A stretch of 64,000 nt of DNA from Planctomyces sp. SH-PL62. GTDB taxonomy: Bacteria > Planctomycetota > Planctomycetia > Isosphaerales > Isosphaeraceae. The stretch spans positions 682,001 through 746,000 of the forward strand of contig NZ_CP011273.1 in NCBI RefSeq assembly GCF_001610895.1, read 5' to 3'. A program made the position numbers and the translations under genes. Positions 51,653-59,903 of this stretch are shown here, one piece after another (position 1 is the first letter of the stretch; every line of letters begins with the position of its first letter). The notes beneath the pieces are model-generated. The model had not been told where the DNA came from and did not search any database. It saw only the letters and a program-made list of their open reading frames with translations.

Positions 51653-52456
51653 ATGCCAGACCGACCCGTCCCGCCGTCGCTCTCCGTGGTCATCCCGGCG
51701 CGGAACGAAGAAGCCTTGCTGGGGTCGACGCTGAATTCCGTCATCCGGGCGCGAGCCGCGTTCGACTCGTCGGACGAGGCGAGGTCGGCCGTGGAGATCC
51801 TCGTCGTCGACAACGCCAGCTCCGATCGCACCGCCGAAATCCTGCGCCGCTACGCCGTGTCGGCCGGGGTCCGCTCCGTGTGCTGCGACCCGCGCGGGGC
51901 GGCCCACGCTCGGAATCTGGGCGCCCGCCTCGCGCGGGGCGGGATCCTGATCTTCCTGGACGCCGACACGCATCTCCCGCCGGGGGCGATCCGTCGGATC
52001 GCGGCCCTCTGCGGCGAGGAGGGATTCGAAGCCGGGATCACCGGCCTGGGCGCTCTCGACGGCGGCCGATTGGCCAGGGGCTGGTGGGCCTTCTGGAACA
52101 CCGTGCGCCGGCTCCCCATCGCCCGCGCCAAGGCGATGCCCGCCTGCATGTTCTGCACCCGGAAGGCGTTCGACGAATTCGGGCCCTTCGACGAGCGCGT
52201 CGCCATCGGCGAGGAGTGGCCGATCCTGGCCGGCCTCTACCGCGCGCGGCCCGACCGCCTGATCTACGACCGGACGACCGTGGCCCTGAGTTCCAGCCGT
52301 CGCATGGAACTGCAACGATACGGCTACCTGCGGACGTTCGCCAAGTACGTCTGGGCCATCCTCAGCTTTCAGGGCCGGGTCCACTACCACGACCGCATCC
52401 GCCACCCCTCGACGCCCGACGCCCTGAGCGTCCCCTCACCCGTCGAGCCCTCCTGA
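51653..52456 (+). CDS. Glycosyltransferase family 2
   Basis: This 267-residue GT-A enzyme begins with SLSVVIPARNEEALLGSTL and has EILVVDNASSDRTAEILRRY, then GAAHARNLGARLARGGILIFLDADTHLPPGAI, where DAD is the metal-binding DxD. AIGEEWPILAGLYRARPDR probably holds the catalytic-base region. It transfers sugars onto a lipid or polysaccharide acceptor at the cytoplasmic face. It is the third gene of the operon starting at 50216. Confidence 0.88.
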   Translation: MPDRPVPPSLSVVIPARNEEALLGSTLNSVIRARAAFDSSDEARSAVEILVVDNASSDRTAEILRRYAVSAGVRSVCCDPRGAAHARNLGARLARGGILIFLDADTHLPPGAIRRIAALCGEEGFEAGITGLGALDGGRLARGWWAFWNTVRRLPIARAKAMPACMFCTRKAFDEFGPFDERVAIGEEWPILAGLYRARPDRLIYDRTTVALSSSRRMELQRYGYLRTFAKYVWAILSFQGRVHYHDRIRHPSTPDALSVPSPVEPS

Positions 52457-52477
52457 ATCGCGAGGCCAGGTCGTCCC

Positions 52478-53269
52478 ATGCGATTCGGATTCGCGATTTC
52501 CGAACCGGGCTGGCTCGGTCCGATCCTCTCCGGGATCCGGCTCAACCGCGTCGAGCGCCGGCTCTGCCCCGACCGCGCCCCGCTCATCGCCAAGCGGCGA
52601 CGATGGTACAGCCCCTGGCTGATCGCCCCCGGCAACCTCTACCTTCGGTGGCTCGAAGCCGGCGTGCTCGTCCTTCCCGATCATCCCTGGCGCGACTGGG
52701 AACGCGCGGTGCATCGCCGGCTGTACGGGATCGAATGCGAGATAGATCCCCAGGGTTGGCTGCTCCTGCCGCTCTGGCCCGGGGTCGCCCTCGACGAGCA
52801 CGCCAACGATCTCACGATCCCCCTTCGCGAGCGACTCCACGCGATCGCGACCGCGGTCCGCGCGCTCAAGCAACTGCATGAGATCGAGACGCGCCTGCTC
52901 GACGGCGAGATCGGCCGGCTCAGCCACGGCGACGCCACGCTTCGGAACGTCGTGTACGACCGCGACTCTTCACGGGCCCGCTGGTTCGATTTCGACACCG
53001 TCCACGAACCTTCCTCTCCCCCGATCGCCCGCCGGGCCGACGACCTTCGCGCCGTGCTCCACTCCGCGCTGGAGGCCGTGCGCGACGCGACGGTCTCGGA
53101 CCTGTTCGAGACCGTCCGAGCGGCGTACGACGAACGAGCGGTCTGGGACCACGTTCGCGGCCTCCTCGCGCGAGGCTCGCTCCATGCGAGCCCGTTTCAT
53201 CTGGCGCAGGCTCGTCCGCCGCTCGAGAGTCGAAAGGAACTCGAACGTCTGATCCGGCGGGGGGGCTGA
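52478..53269 (+). CDS. APH/LPS-kinase-like phosphotransferase
   Basis: This 263-residue protein has the C-terminal lobe of a protein-kinase-like phosphotransferase. SHGDATLRNVVYD (about 149-161) is the HGD...N catalytic loop of APH- and WaaP/Kdo-kinase-like enzymes, and WFDFDTVHE is the metal-binding Asp segment. The N-terminal lobe is short (RRRWYSPWLIAPGNLYL). Phosphorylation of a sugar or lipid-linked glycan is plausible given its place after the GT2 gene (21-base gap). It ends the operon and converges on the GT4 gene. Confidence 0.75.
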   Translation: MRFGFAISEPGWLGPILSGIRLNRVERRLCPDRAPLIAKRRRWYSPWLIAPGNLYLRWLEAGVLVLPDHPWRDWERAVHRRLYGIECEIDPQGWLLLPLWPGVALDEHANDLTIPLRERLHAIATAVRALKQLHEIETRLLDGEIGRLSHGDATLRNVVYDRDSSRARWFDFDTVHEPSSPPIARRADDLRAVLHSALEAVRDATVSDLFETVRAAYDERAVWDHVRGLLARGSLHASPFHLAQARPPLESRKELERLIRRGG

Positions 53270-53290
53270 TTCGGGGGCTCCGCGACCGAT

Positions 53291-54427
53291 TCAGCGCCGC
53301 TCGACGAGGGCCTCGACGAGCCGGTCGTTGGCGGCCTGCCAGCGGTATCGCGAGGCGATCTCGCGGCCGAGTTCGGCGCGTCGGGCGCGTTCGTCGGGCT
53401 GGTCGAGGAGGTCGCGGAGTGCGTCGGCGATCGCTTCCTCATCCTCGGGGTCGAAGTACCATCCAGCCTCGCCGCCGATCTCGGGGAGGGCCGTGGAATC
53501 GGCCAGGGCGACCGGGGTCCCCTGCGCCATGGCCTCGACGGCGGGGATGCCGAAGCTCTCGCAGAGCGAGGGGAAGACCAGGGCCGTCGCCTCCGCGTAG
53601 GCGGCGCGGAGGGCCTCGGCCTGACGATAGCCGGGGAGCCGGACGACGGCCTTCGGGCCGATCGCGGCGATCGCCTCGCGAAGCCCCCGCTCCTCTTCCG
53701 GGGCGCCCGAGCCCAGCAGCACCAGCGCCAGCTCGCCCGACGCCACCTCGGCCAGGTCCGCCGCGGCGCGGATCAGCCGGATCAGATTCTTCCTCGGCTG
53801 GAAGTTGGCGACCGACAGTATATAAGGAAGGCCGTCCGGCAGTCCGAGATCGGCGCGGACGCGCCCGCGGTCGGCGGCGGGGGTGGGGGCGAAGAACAGA
53901 TCCTCGGCCGCGTTGGGGACGTAGGCCACCTTCCCCTCGCAGTCCGGCACCACCTCCAGCAGCCTCGCCGTGTTGAATTCGGAGACCGAGAGGATCAGGT
54001 CGGCCTTCCGAAACGCCGAGGTCGTGTTCCGTCGCAGCCGCTCCGAGCCGAATCGGAAGCCCTGCAAGACGTCGTGGCTGGTGACCGCCACCTTCGCCCG
54101 GCGGGTCGGGACCTGGAACTCGGCCGGGCAATAGACCCAGTCGGCCGCCCCGGCGAGCCACTCCATCGGGGGCAGGGGGGAGGCCCGCCACCACCGCAAC
54201 AGGTCGCGGGTGCGCACCGGGAGCTGGCGGCGCGGGACGTCGCCCAGGCCCTGCCAGTAGGCCAGGCCGTCGGGATGGGTGATCCGACCCGAGACCACGT
54301 TCAGGGCCACGTCGGGCCGCTCCGCGAGCCGTTCGAGCTGGGCCAGGGCGTGCCTCGTGACCCCCGTCGGCGCGTAGCAGGCGTTCATGTCGTACAGCCA
54401 GGCGACCCGGATCACGCGACGCTCCAT
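53291..54427 (-). CDS. Glycosyltransferase family 4
   Basis: This 378-residue GT-B enzyme has an N-terminal acceptor domain starting VAWLYDMNACYAPTGVTRHAL. The C-terminal nucleotide-sugar domain has YILSVANFQPRKNLIRLIRAAADL, LVLLGSGAPEEE, VRLPGYRQAEALRAAYAEATALVFPSLCESFGIPAVEAMAQGTPVALAD (the family signature with the E-x7-E motif) and WYFDPEDEEAIADALRDLL. It synthesises a glycosidic link in a surface polysaccharide or glycolipid. It is divergent from rpsL. The start is ATG at 54427. Confidence 0.92.
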   Translation of the reverse strand: MERRVIRVAWLYDMNACYAPTGVTRHALAQLERLAERPDVALNVVSGRITHPDGLAYWQGLGDVPRRQLPVRTRDLLRWWRASPLPPMEWLAGAADWVYCPAEFQVPTRRAKVAVTSHDVLQGFRFGSERLRRNTTSAFRKADLILSVSEFNTARLLEVVPDCEGKVAYVPNAAEDLFFAPTPAADRGRVRADLGLPDGLPYILSVANFQPRKNLIRLIRAAADLAEVASGELALVLLGSGAPEEERGLREAIAAIGPKAVVRLPGYRQAEALRAAYAEATALVFPSLCESFGIPAVEAMAQGTPVALADSTALPEIGGEAGWYFDPEDEEAIADALRDLLDQPDERARRAELGREIASRYRWQAANDRLVEALVERR

Positions 54428-54495
54428 CGTATTGCGGCGGGGGGCGTTCCGTCTCGGTGGATGGTACGCCGCCCGGAAACGCGGTGTCAACATCC

Positions 54496-54523
54496 TTGAC
54501 AGGACCGCGCCGGCCGGTACACT
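54496..54523 (+). promoter_or_regulatory. Putative promoter of the rpsL-rpsG operon
   Basis: -35 TTGACA (54496-54501) and -10 TACACT (54518-54523) are 16 bp apart, the best match to a housekeeping promoter here. It would give a leader of about 190 bases before rpsL, possibly for regulation. Confidence 0.65.
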
Positions 54524-54723
54524 AAATGCTTTGGATCGAGATAGACCGCCAGAATCCGACCGGGCAGCGTCGTCCGAAAGTTGCTTCGGGCCGACACGTC
54601 GCGGGTTCCACGGAGCCGCCCGCCTCGCGGCGATTCGGTCGTTCCTGGCCGCCGCGGCCTCTATGTTGTACGCGACGGCCGCGACCAGGACCAAGACAAG
54701 GACGACAGGGAAACGACGAGAAC

Positions 54724-55116
54724 ATGCCGACCATCAATCAGCTCGTTCGCAAGCCGCGCCGGCCCGTCAAGTATAAGACCAAGTCGCCGGTGCTCGAGGG
54801 TTGCCCGTTCAAGCGGGGCGTCTGCCTTCAAGTCAAGACGATGACCCCGAAGAAGCCGAACTCGGCCCTCCGCAAGGTGGCCCGCGTCCGGCTCTCCAAC
54901 GGCAAGGAAATCACCGCCTACATCGGCGGCGAAGGCCACAACCTCCAAGAGCACTCGATCGTGCTGATCCGCGGCGGTCGCGTCCGCGACCTCCCGGGCG
55001 TCCGCTACCACATCGTCCGCGGCGTCCTCGACTGCCAGGGCGTCGGCGACCGCCGCCAGGCTCGGTCCAAGTACGGATCGTCCAAGAAGAAGGCCGCCCC
55101 CGCCAAGAAGAAGTAA
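54724..55116 (+). CDS. rpsL: 30S ribosomal protein S12
   Basis: This 130-residue protein of the decoding centre starts [20 protein letters not shown] and has [15 protein letters not shown] (the streptomycin-determinant region with its conserved Lys), [31 protein letters not shown], and the usual basic C-terminus ending KKK. It heads the operon with rpsG, 148 bases downstream. In most bacteria fusA and tuf follow rpsG in the str operon; here they do not. A promoter-like element lies about 200 bases upstream. Confidence 0.99.
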   Translation: MPTINQLVRKPRRPVKYKTKSPVLEGCPFKRGVCLQVKTMTPKKPNSALRKVARVRLSNGKEITAYIGGEGHNLQEHSIVLIRGGRVRDLPGVRYHIVRGVLDCQGVGDRRQARSKYGSSKKKAAPAKKK

Positions 55117-55264
55117 TTCCGGCCCGGCCGGCCCGGCCCGATCGCACGGACGTCGTCGCCGCCCAGACCCCCGGTCCGCTCCGAGCCGAACCGTCGGCTC
55201 GCACCGGGGGCCGCGAGGCTCCTCCCGAATCCTTCGTGCCCCTTATTCCGCAGGATCGACATTC

Positions 55265-55738
55265 ATGGCCCGCAAGTTCACGGCGAGCAAGACCCACCTC
55301 CGGCCCGATCCGCGGTACGGATCGAAACTGGCCGGCAAGTTCATCAACTGCGTGATGCACAACGGCAAGAAGAGCGTCGCCCAGCGCCTCTTCTACGACG
55401 CCATGGAGCTGATCCAGAAGCGGCTCCCCAACGACGAGCCGATCGACGTCTTCACCCGCGCGGTCGAAAACGTCAAGCCGCTCATCGAAGTCCGCTCCAA
55501 GCGCGTCGGCGGCGCCACCTACCAGGTCCCGATGCAGGTCAACAAGACCCGTCAGCAGACCCTGGCCATCCGCTGGCTGCTCATGGCCGCCCGCGAGAAG
55601 AAGGGCCGCCCGATGGCGATCAAGCTCGCCGACGAGCTGATGGCCGCCTACAACCGTGAAGGCGCCGCCGTCACCCGCCGCGAGAACGTCCACCGCATGG
55701 CCGAAGCCAACAAGGCCTTCGCCCACTTCGCCTGGTGA
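55265..55738 (+). CDS. rpsG: 30S ribosomal protein S7
   Basis: This 157-residue assembly protein of the small subunit head has [56 protein letters not shown] and [27 protein letters not shown], all standard for S7. It is the last gene before a strong terminator hairpin. The next gene, on the opposite strand, is an O-antigen-ligase-like gene, so fusA/tuf are missing from the expected position. Confidence 0.99.
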   Translation: MARKFTASKTHLRPDPRYGSKLAGKFINCVMHNGKKSVAQRLFYDAMELIQKRLPNDEPIDVFTRAVENVKPLIEVRSKRVGGATYQVPMQVNKTRQQTLAIRWLLMAAREKKGRPMAIKLADELMAAYNREGAAVTRRENVHRMAEANKAFAHFAW

Positions 55739-55768
55739 GCTAGGCCCACGCCAGCCGCCCGATCCACC

Positions 55769-55820
55769 GCGAACGGCCGAAGAAGCGACCCCTGGTCCGC
55801 TTCCTCGGCCGTTCGCTTTT
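55769..55820 (+). terminator. Rho-independent terminator of the rpsL-rpsG operon
   Basis: Twelve perfect pairs (GCGAACGGCCGA with TCGGCCGTTCGC) are extended inward by GAAGCG/CGCTTC around one mismatch. TTTT follows at 55817-55820. It lies 31 bases after the rpsG stop. Confidence 0.85.
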
Positions 55821-55937
55821 CGAACCCTATCTCGCCATCTCGCCCCACTGTCCCCTTCAGGGACCATTGCGCGCCGAGCGATCCTCCGTCTTCTCGGACG
55901 GACGCGCCGCGGCCGAAATCAGCGAGGCGAAAATGGC

Positions 55938-56042
55938 CGAACGAACCCAATCCTCGGGTGCCGGATCGTCGATCTAAAGCCAATCCTATAAAACGTTTGC
56001 CGCCGATGGCTTCGCCTTTCGCCCCGGGCGAACGAACCCAAT
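55938..56042 (+). repeat. Two 14-bp direct repeats, possible interspersed element
   Basis: CGAACGAACCCAAT occurs at 55938-55951 and 56029-56042, 91 bases apart. In translation this reads ERTQ, and in the second copy GERTQF. Similar short repeats occur in planctomycete intergenic regions from memory, so this may be a degenerate member of such a family; that link is inferred. Confidence 0.45.
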
Positions 56043-56052
56043 TCGGGCGGCT

Positions 56053-58437
56053 TCAAGGTGCCGGTGCGACGGCCCCTCCGGACTGCTCAGTCCAGCGGGG
56101 GAGGTTGTCCTGGAGTCGGGTGCGGACGGAGTCGGCGAGCTTCTTGTCGGGATGCGGGGTGAGGGCGTCCAGGCGGAGTGCCTCGCGGGCCTCGTCGACG
56201 GCGTCCGGGAACAGGGAAAGCTCGGCGCTCGCCTCGGCCAGCCGGGCGTGGAGGGAGGCGTTGGTGGGATAGAGCCGAGACGCCGTGCGCGTCGCCTCGA
56301 CGACGCTGGCCCGCATCGAGACGGCGTCGCGCGGCGAGAGCCCGGAGCCGACCCGCCTGAGCAGGTCGCGCGTGACCTCCGCTCGCTCGCTGTGCAGGCT
56401 CCAGACGTCCGGGTTCCGGGGAGGAGAGGCGGCCTTGAGGAGCAGCGTGGGGATGGTCTTCCAGCGCAGGTCTTCGGGCTTCGCGCCGCGGGACTCCCAG
56501 GCGAGATACTGGAGGTAGGCGTGGCCCAGCCAGGGGCGGACGTTGTAACGGTCGAGCTGCTCGGCCAGCGTGTAGGCGGCCTCGGCCCGGTCCAAATCCG
56601 GCGGCCGCCGCTCCAGCGCGGCCTCGGCCCGCGCCACCGCCGCTTCCGACTTCCAGAAGGGGAGGGTCGCGCCGAAGAACGACCCCACCAGCGCCGCCCA
56701 GGCGACCGCCGCCGCCGCGCCGGGGATCCGGCTTTCCACCGTCCGAAGCCGACCGCTTCCGGCCCCTTCGCGCAGGTTCAGGCCCAGGGCCAGGCTCCCC
56801 CAGAGCCCCATCGCGATGGCCGGGAAGCCGATCCCGCCAGCTGCCAGCAGGTGGGTGGCCACCGCCGCCGCCGCCGCGCCCAGCCCGGCGGCAGGCACCG
56901 CGGCGCGGCGCCAGAGGGGAAGGAGCAGGAAGGCGGACAGCCCCCAGAAGATGGTCAAAATCAGCCAGCGGGTCAGCAGGTCTTCCATGAACAGGTTCAT
57001 CTGCCCCAGGACCAGGACCATCGCCAGCCCCATCGCCGACGCGGCGAGGAGCCAGGTCGGCCGGTCGCGAGGGGCCTCCTCGTCGGGGTCGCCGCCCCCC
57101 GCCAGCAGCAGCCAGAGCCCGGAGCCGACCGCCGCGACGAGTGCGAGGAAGGCCCAGAAGCCGGCCGTCGACCAGACTTCGAGGAACAGGTTGTGGGGGT
57201 CCTGGATCTCCTCGCTGGCCTGGGGGAGCTTGTAAAGGACGTAGTGCGCCCCGAAGGCCCCGGGGCCGACGCCCCGCCAGAAGTTGCCCGCCGCGAGCGC
57301 CTGGCCGGGGGAGCCGGCGCCTTCGGTGATCATGGCCCAGGTCGCCCGCCAGTATTCCCATCGATAACGCATCGACAGGTTCGATTGCGTCAACACCTGG
57401 GGATCGAGCCGGCCGGTCGCCGCCCCCGCGACGATCAGGGCCCCGACGACCCCCGCGCCGGCCAGGGCGGCGCCCAGCAGGATCCGGCGGGGGACGAGCC
57501 GACGCGCCTGCCAGGCGAGGATCGCCGAGGCGACGAGGAGCCCCAGCCAGGCGCTCCGGCTCTTGGTCAGGACCAGGCAGCCGAGCAGGAGCAGGGCCGG
57601 GAGCGCCGCCGCCAGGATCGCAGGCCATCGCGAGGCCCCCGCTGCGGGTCGTCGGCCCAGGTTCCGAAGCCCCATCGCCAGGACCAGGACGAGCGGGCCG
57701 ACGAGGAACCCGGCGAGCGAGTTCGCCAGGCCGAAGGTCCCGAAGACCTCGTTGGATTGGAGCAGTCGATTTTCCAGGGCCTGGCCCCGGGGGTCGTCGG
57801 CCTGGCCCGGGGCCGCCGTCGCGCCCATCTGGCGGGCCATCGCCTGGGGGTTGCGACGGAACGCCTCCTGGAGCTGGGGGATCTCGACGGCGCCCTGATA
57901 GATCCCGTAAGCCGCGACCGCCGAGGCCGTCACGGCCATCCCCAGTGCCAGCACTCCCGATTCCCCCCGGGTGCGGGGGAGCCATCGCAGCAGCAGGTAG
58001 GCGACGCCCAGCGCCGCCCACTCCCACGCGAGGTTGACCCCGATCCGCCAGTCGACGGACCGCCGGGAGCTCAGCGCCGTCAGGAACATGAGCGCGAAGA
58101 CGGCCGCGTCGGTCCAGGCGAACCGGAAGGCGAACCGTCCCGTCAGGAACGACGGCGCGAGGGCCAGGGCGGCGACGAGGAAGACGGCCAGGTCCCAGCC
58201 CAGCCCGGCGGCGGCGCCCTCGCGCGGGGAGGGCTCGCTCGGCCAGTAGGCCCGTGCGGCGATCAGGGCCGCGAGCAGCCCGAGGGCCAGCCGGCGGAGA
58301 CGCTCGGCCCATCGGGCCGCCTCGGACTCGTGGTCCGCGTCGTCAGGTTGGATCCGAGGGGTCGTCGTCGACCCTTCCCGACGGTCGCCCCGTCCCTCTC
58401 GCGAGGGAATCGGCGGTTTCGAGCCGCGCCTGGCCAA
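56053..58437 (-). CDS. O-antigen-ligase-like (Wzy/WaaL) membrane protein with TPR-like tail
   Basis: This protein of up to 794 residues has about twelve hydrophobic segments up to residue 560, including NEVFGTFGLANSLAGFLVGPL and a large loop with SNLSMRYRWEYWRATWAMI...GVGPGAFGAHYVLYK...DPHNLFLEVW, the WaaL/Wzy ligase signature with its Arg and His region. The last 200 residues form helical TPR-like repeats. It would ligate or polymerise lipid-linked glycans on the outer membrane face. The only start in frame before the neighbouring stop is a TTG at 58437, overlapping the upstream gene by 95 bases, so the true start is uncertain. Confidence 0.82.
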   Translation of the reverse strand: MARRGSKPPIPSREGRGDRREGSTTTPRIQPDDADHESEAARWAERLRRLALGLLAALIAARAYWPSEPSPREGAAAGLGWDLAVFLVAALALAPSFLTGRFAFRFAWTDAAVFALMFLTALSSRRSVDWRIGVNLAWEWAALGVAYLLLRWLPRTRGESGVLALGMAVTASAVAAYGIYQGAVEIPQLQEAFRRNPQAMARQMGATAAPGQADDPRGQALENRLLQSNEVFGTFGLANSLAGFLVGPLVLVLAMGLRNLGRRPAAGASRWPAILAAALPALLLLGCLVLTKSRSAWLGLLVASAILAWQARRLVPRRILLGAALAGAGVVGALIVAGAATGRLDPQVLTQSNLSMRYRWEYWRATWAMITEGAGSPGQALAAGNFWRGVGPGAFGAHYVLYKLPQASEEIQDPHNLFLEVWSTAGFWAFLALVAAVGSGLWLLLAGGGDPDEEAPRDRPTWLLAASAMGLAMVLVLGQMNLFMEDLLTRWLILTIFWGLSAFLLLPLWRRAAVPAAGLGAAAAAVATHLLAAGGIGFPAIAMGLWGSLALGLNLREGAGSGRLRTVESRIPGAAAAVAWAALVGSFFGATLPFWKSEAAVARAEAALERRPPDLDRAEAAYTLAEQLDRYNVRPWLGHAYLQYLAWESRGAKPEDLRWKTIPTLLLKAASPPRNPDVWSLHSERAEVTRDLLRRVGSGLSPRDAVSMRASVVEATRTASRLYPTNASLHARLAEASAELSLFPDAVDEAREALRLDALTPHPDKKLADSVRTRLQDNLPRWTEQSGGAVAPAP

Positions 58438-59545
58438 GAGTCCGCTCCGTTCTCGTACCCGTCCCCGATAGCTCCAGGATCGCGACGATCCCCAGCAGGC
58501 AGCCGGTCTGCGCCAGCACGACCGCCGCCCCCCAGGCGTCGAGGCGGTGGAGCAGGAGCGCCCCGAGACCGCACGCCAGGGTCACCAGGTCAATCGTGCA
58601 GACCGCCTGCGGCGGCGTCAAGCCGCGGCCGACCAGCCGGTGCGAGAAATGCCGACGATCGGGCTGGAACGGGCTGCGGCCCTCGCTCAGCCGGATCAGG
58701 ATCACCGAGGTCATGTCGTAAAGCGGCACCGCCATCACCAGCAGCGGCGTCAGGACGCCGAACGGCGAGGCCCGCCCCCCCTGGAAGAAGTTCCCCGCCA
58801 CGGTCAGCGACCCCAGCAGGAAACCCAGGAAGTTGCTCCCGGCGTCTCCCATGTACAGCCGCGCGGGGGCGTGGTTGTGGACCAGGAACCCCGCCAGCGC
58901 GCCGACCAGGATCAGCAGGACGGCGGGCGCGAACAGGCCCCCCACCGCCGCCTGCGCCACGCCGAACAGCAGGGCCGCGATCAGGCCGACGCTCGCGGAG
59001 AGGCCGTCCATGTTGTCCAGCATGTTGAAGGCGTTGGTCATCGCCACGATCCAGAGGGCCGTGACCGCGCCGCCCATCAGGGGGTGGGTGAACGGTCCGA
59101 ACAGCGTGACCCGCACGCCCGCCGCGGCCACCGCCGCCGCGCAGGCGAACTGGATCGCCAATCGCGGCTTCCAACCCAGGCTCACGCGATCGTCGAGGAA
59201 GCCCACGACCATCAGGACCGTCGCCAGGCCGAGGATCAGCCCCAACTCGGCCGCCCGCTCGCGAAGGCCGCCGACGTGCCGCGCCACGCCCTCCGGCAAC
59301 CGATCGCCGGCGAATAGCACGGCCGCCCCGCAGACGCCCAGCACCAGCATGACCGACAGCCAGATCGCCACGCCCCCCCCCAGCGGCACGGGGGCCTGGT
59401 GCCCCTTGTGGCCGCCGGGACGGTCCAGCAATCCCCATCGCGGAGCCATCCGCCGAGCCACCCCGCCGAACACCGCGCAGAGGACGAACGCCGCCCCCGC
59501 CAGGATCGGACCGAACGTCAGGAGCAGCCGGAAGTCGTCGGTCAT
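58343..59545 (-). CDS. WecA/MraY-type polyprenyl-phosphate glycosyl-1-phosphate transferase
   Basis: This 400-residue protein has about ten membrane segments and the family motifs: LGLATVLMVVGFLDD (aspartates for metal), NAFNMLDNMDGLSASVG (the conserved NxxNxxDxxDGLA-like motif), ARLYMGDAGSNFLGFLLG and RRHFSHRLVGRGLTPPQA. It would transfer a sugar-1-phosphate such as GlcNAc from UDP-sugar to undecaprenyl phosphate, the first step of a lipid-linked glycan. It precedes the O-antigen-ligase-like gene, with which it overlaps, so the pair may form a polymer-assembly unit. The start is ATG at 59545. Confidence 0.92.
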   Translation of the reverse strand: MTDDFRLLLTFGPILAGAAFVLCAVFGGVARRMAPRWGLLDRPGGHKGHQAPVPLGGGVAIWLSVMLVLGVCGAAVLFAGDRLPEGVARHVGGLRERAAELGLILGLATVLMVVGFLDDRVSLGWKPRLAIQFACAAAVAAAGVRVTLFGPFTHPLMGGAVTALWIVAMTNAFNMLDNMDGLSASVGLIAALLFGVAQAAVGGLFAPAVLLILVGALAGFLVHNHAPARLYMGDAGSNFLGFLLGSLTVAGNFFQGGRASPFGVLTPLLVMAVPLYDMTSVILIRLSEGRSPFQPDRRHFSHRLVGRGLTPPQAVCTIDLVTLACGLGALLLHRLDAWGAAVVLAQTGCLLGIVAILELSGTGTRTERTLGQARLETADSLARGTGRPSGRVDDDPSDPT

Positions 59546-59585
59546 GGGCCACCGTGGCGAAGTGGATCGGCGAGTTGCTTTCCTC

Positions 59586-59609
59586 CCTTCCCCCGCGAGG
59601 GGGAAAGGG
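59586..59609 (-). terminator. Possible hairpin after the small membrane gene
   Basis: CCCTT-CCCCC pairs with GGGGG-AA-GGG around the GCGA loop with one bulged base. It lies just after the minus-strand gene ending at 59616. No T-tract is visible. Confidence 0.35.
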
Positions 59610-59615
59610 TGTTCG

Positions 59616-59903
59616 TCAGGGTTTGGGTTTCGGATCACCCGACGTGTTGACCAGCCAGAGGCGGATCGTGATGCAGGCGACGAGGCAGACGGTGAAGAGG
59701 GCGAGGACGCCGAGGACCCCGACCCACTCGACGGTGCGGTCGGGGGGCCATCCCGAGCGTTCGCCCCCGTAGAGGATGAGGGCGATGAAGAACGGCCCGC
59801 CGAACGACACCAGGGTCATCGCGCCCAGCAGGACGTACGCGGCCCTGGAGATCGGCGCGGGCGTCACGACTGGGCGGTTCGACGTCGGGGTGGGCTCGCT
59901 CAT
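59616..59903 (-). CDS. Small two-pass membrane protein
   Basis: This 95-residue protein has two hydrophobic segments (AAYVLLGAMTLVSFGGPFFIALILY and WVGVLGVLALFTVCLVACITI) flanked by a Pro/Thr-rich N-terminus and a short Lys/Pro-rich tail. The start ATG overlaps the proS stop by 3 bases (ATGA), which indicates translational coupling. No family is recognised. It is likely a membrane-anchored accessory of unknown role. Confidence 0.7.
   Translation of the reverse strand: MSEPTPTSNRPVVTPAPISRAAYVLLGAMTLVSFGGPFFIALILYGGERSGWPPDRTVEWVGVLGVLALFTVCLVACITIRLWLVNTSGDPKPKP

Larger units (their letters stand above)
55739..56052. other. Convergent intergenic region with terminator and repeats
   Basis: It lies between rpsG (plus) and the ligase-like gene (minus). 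It holds a strong terminator at 55769-55820 and two 14-bp direct repeats (55938 and 56029). No coding signal is convincing. Confidence 0.55.

Noticed and set aside
56152-59028. A 958-codon plus-strand open frame antisense to the ligase-like and WecA/MraY-type genes
   Set aside because: It is highly Arg/Pro-rich, has no domains, and runs against two well-supported membrane enzymes.
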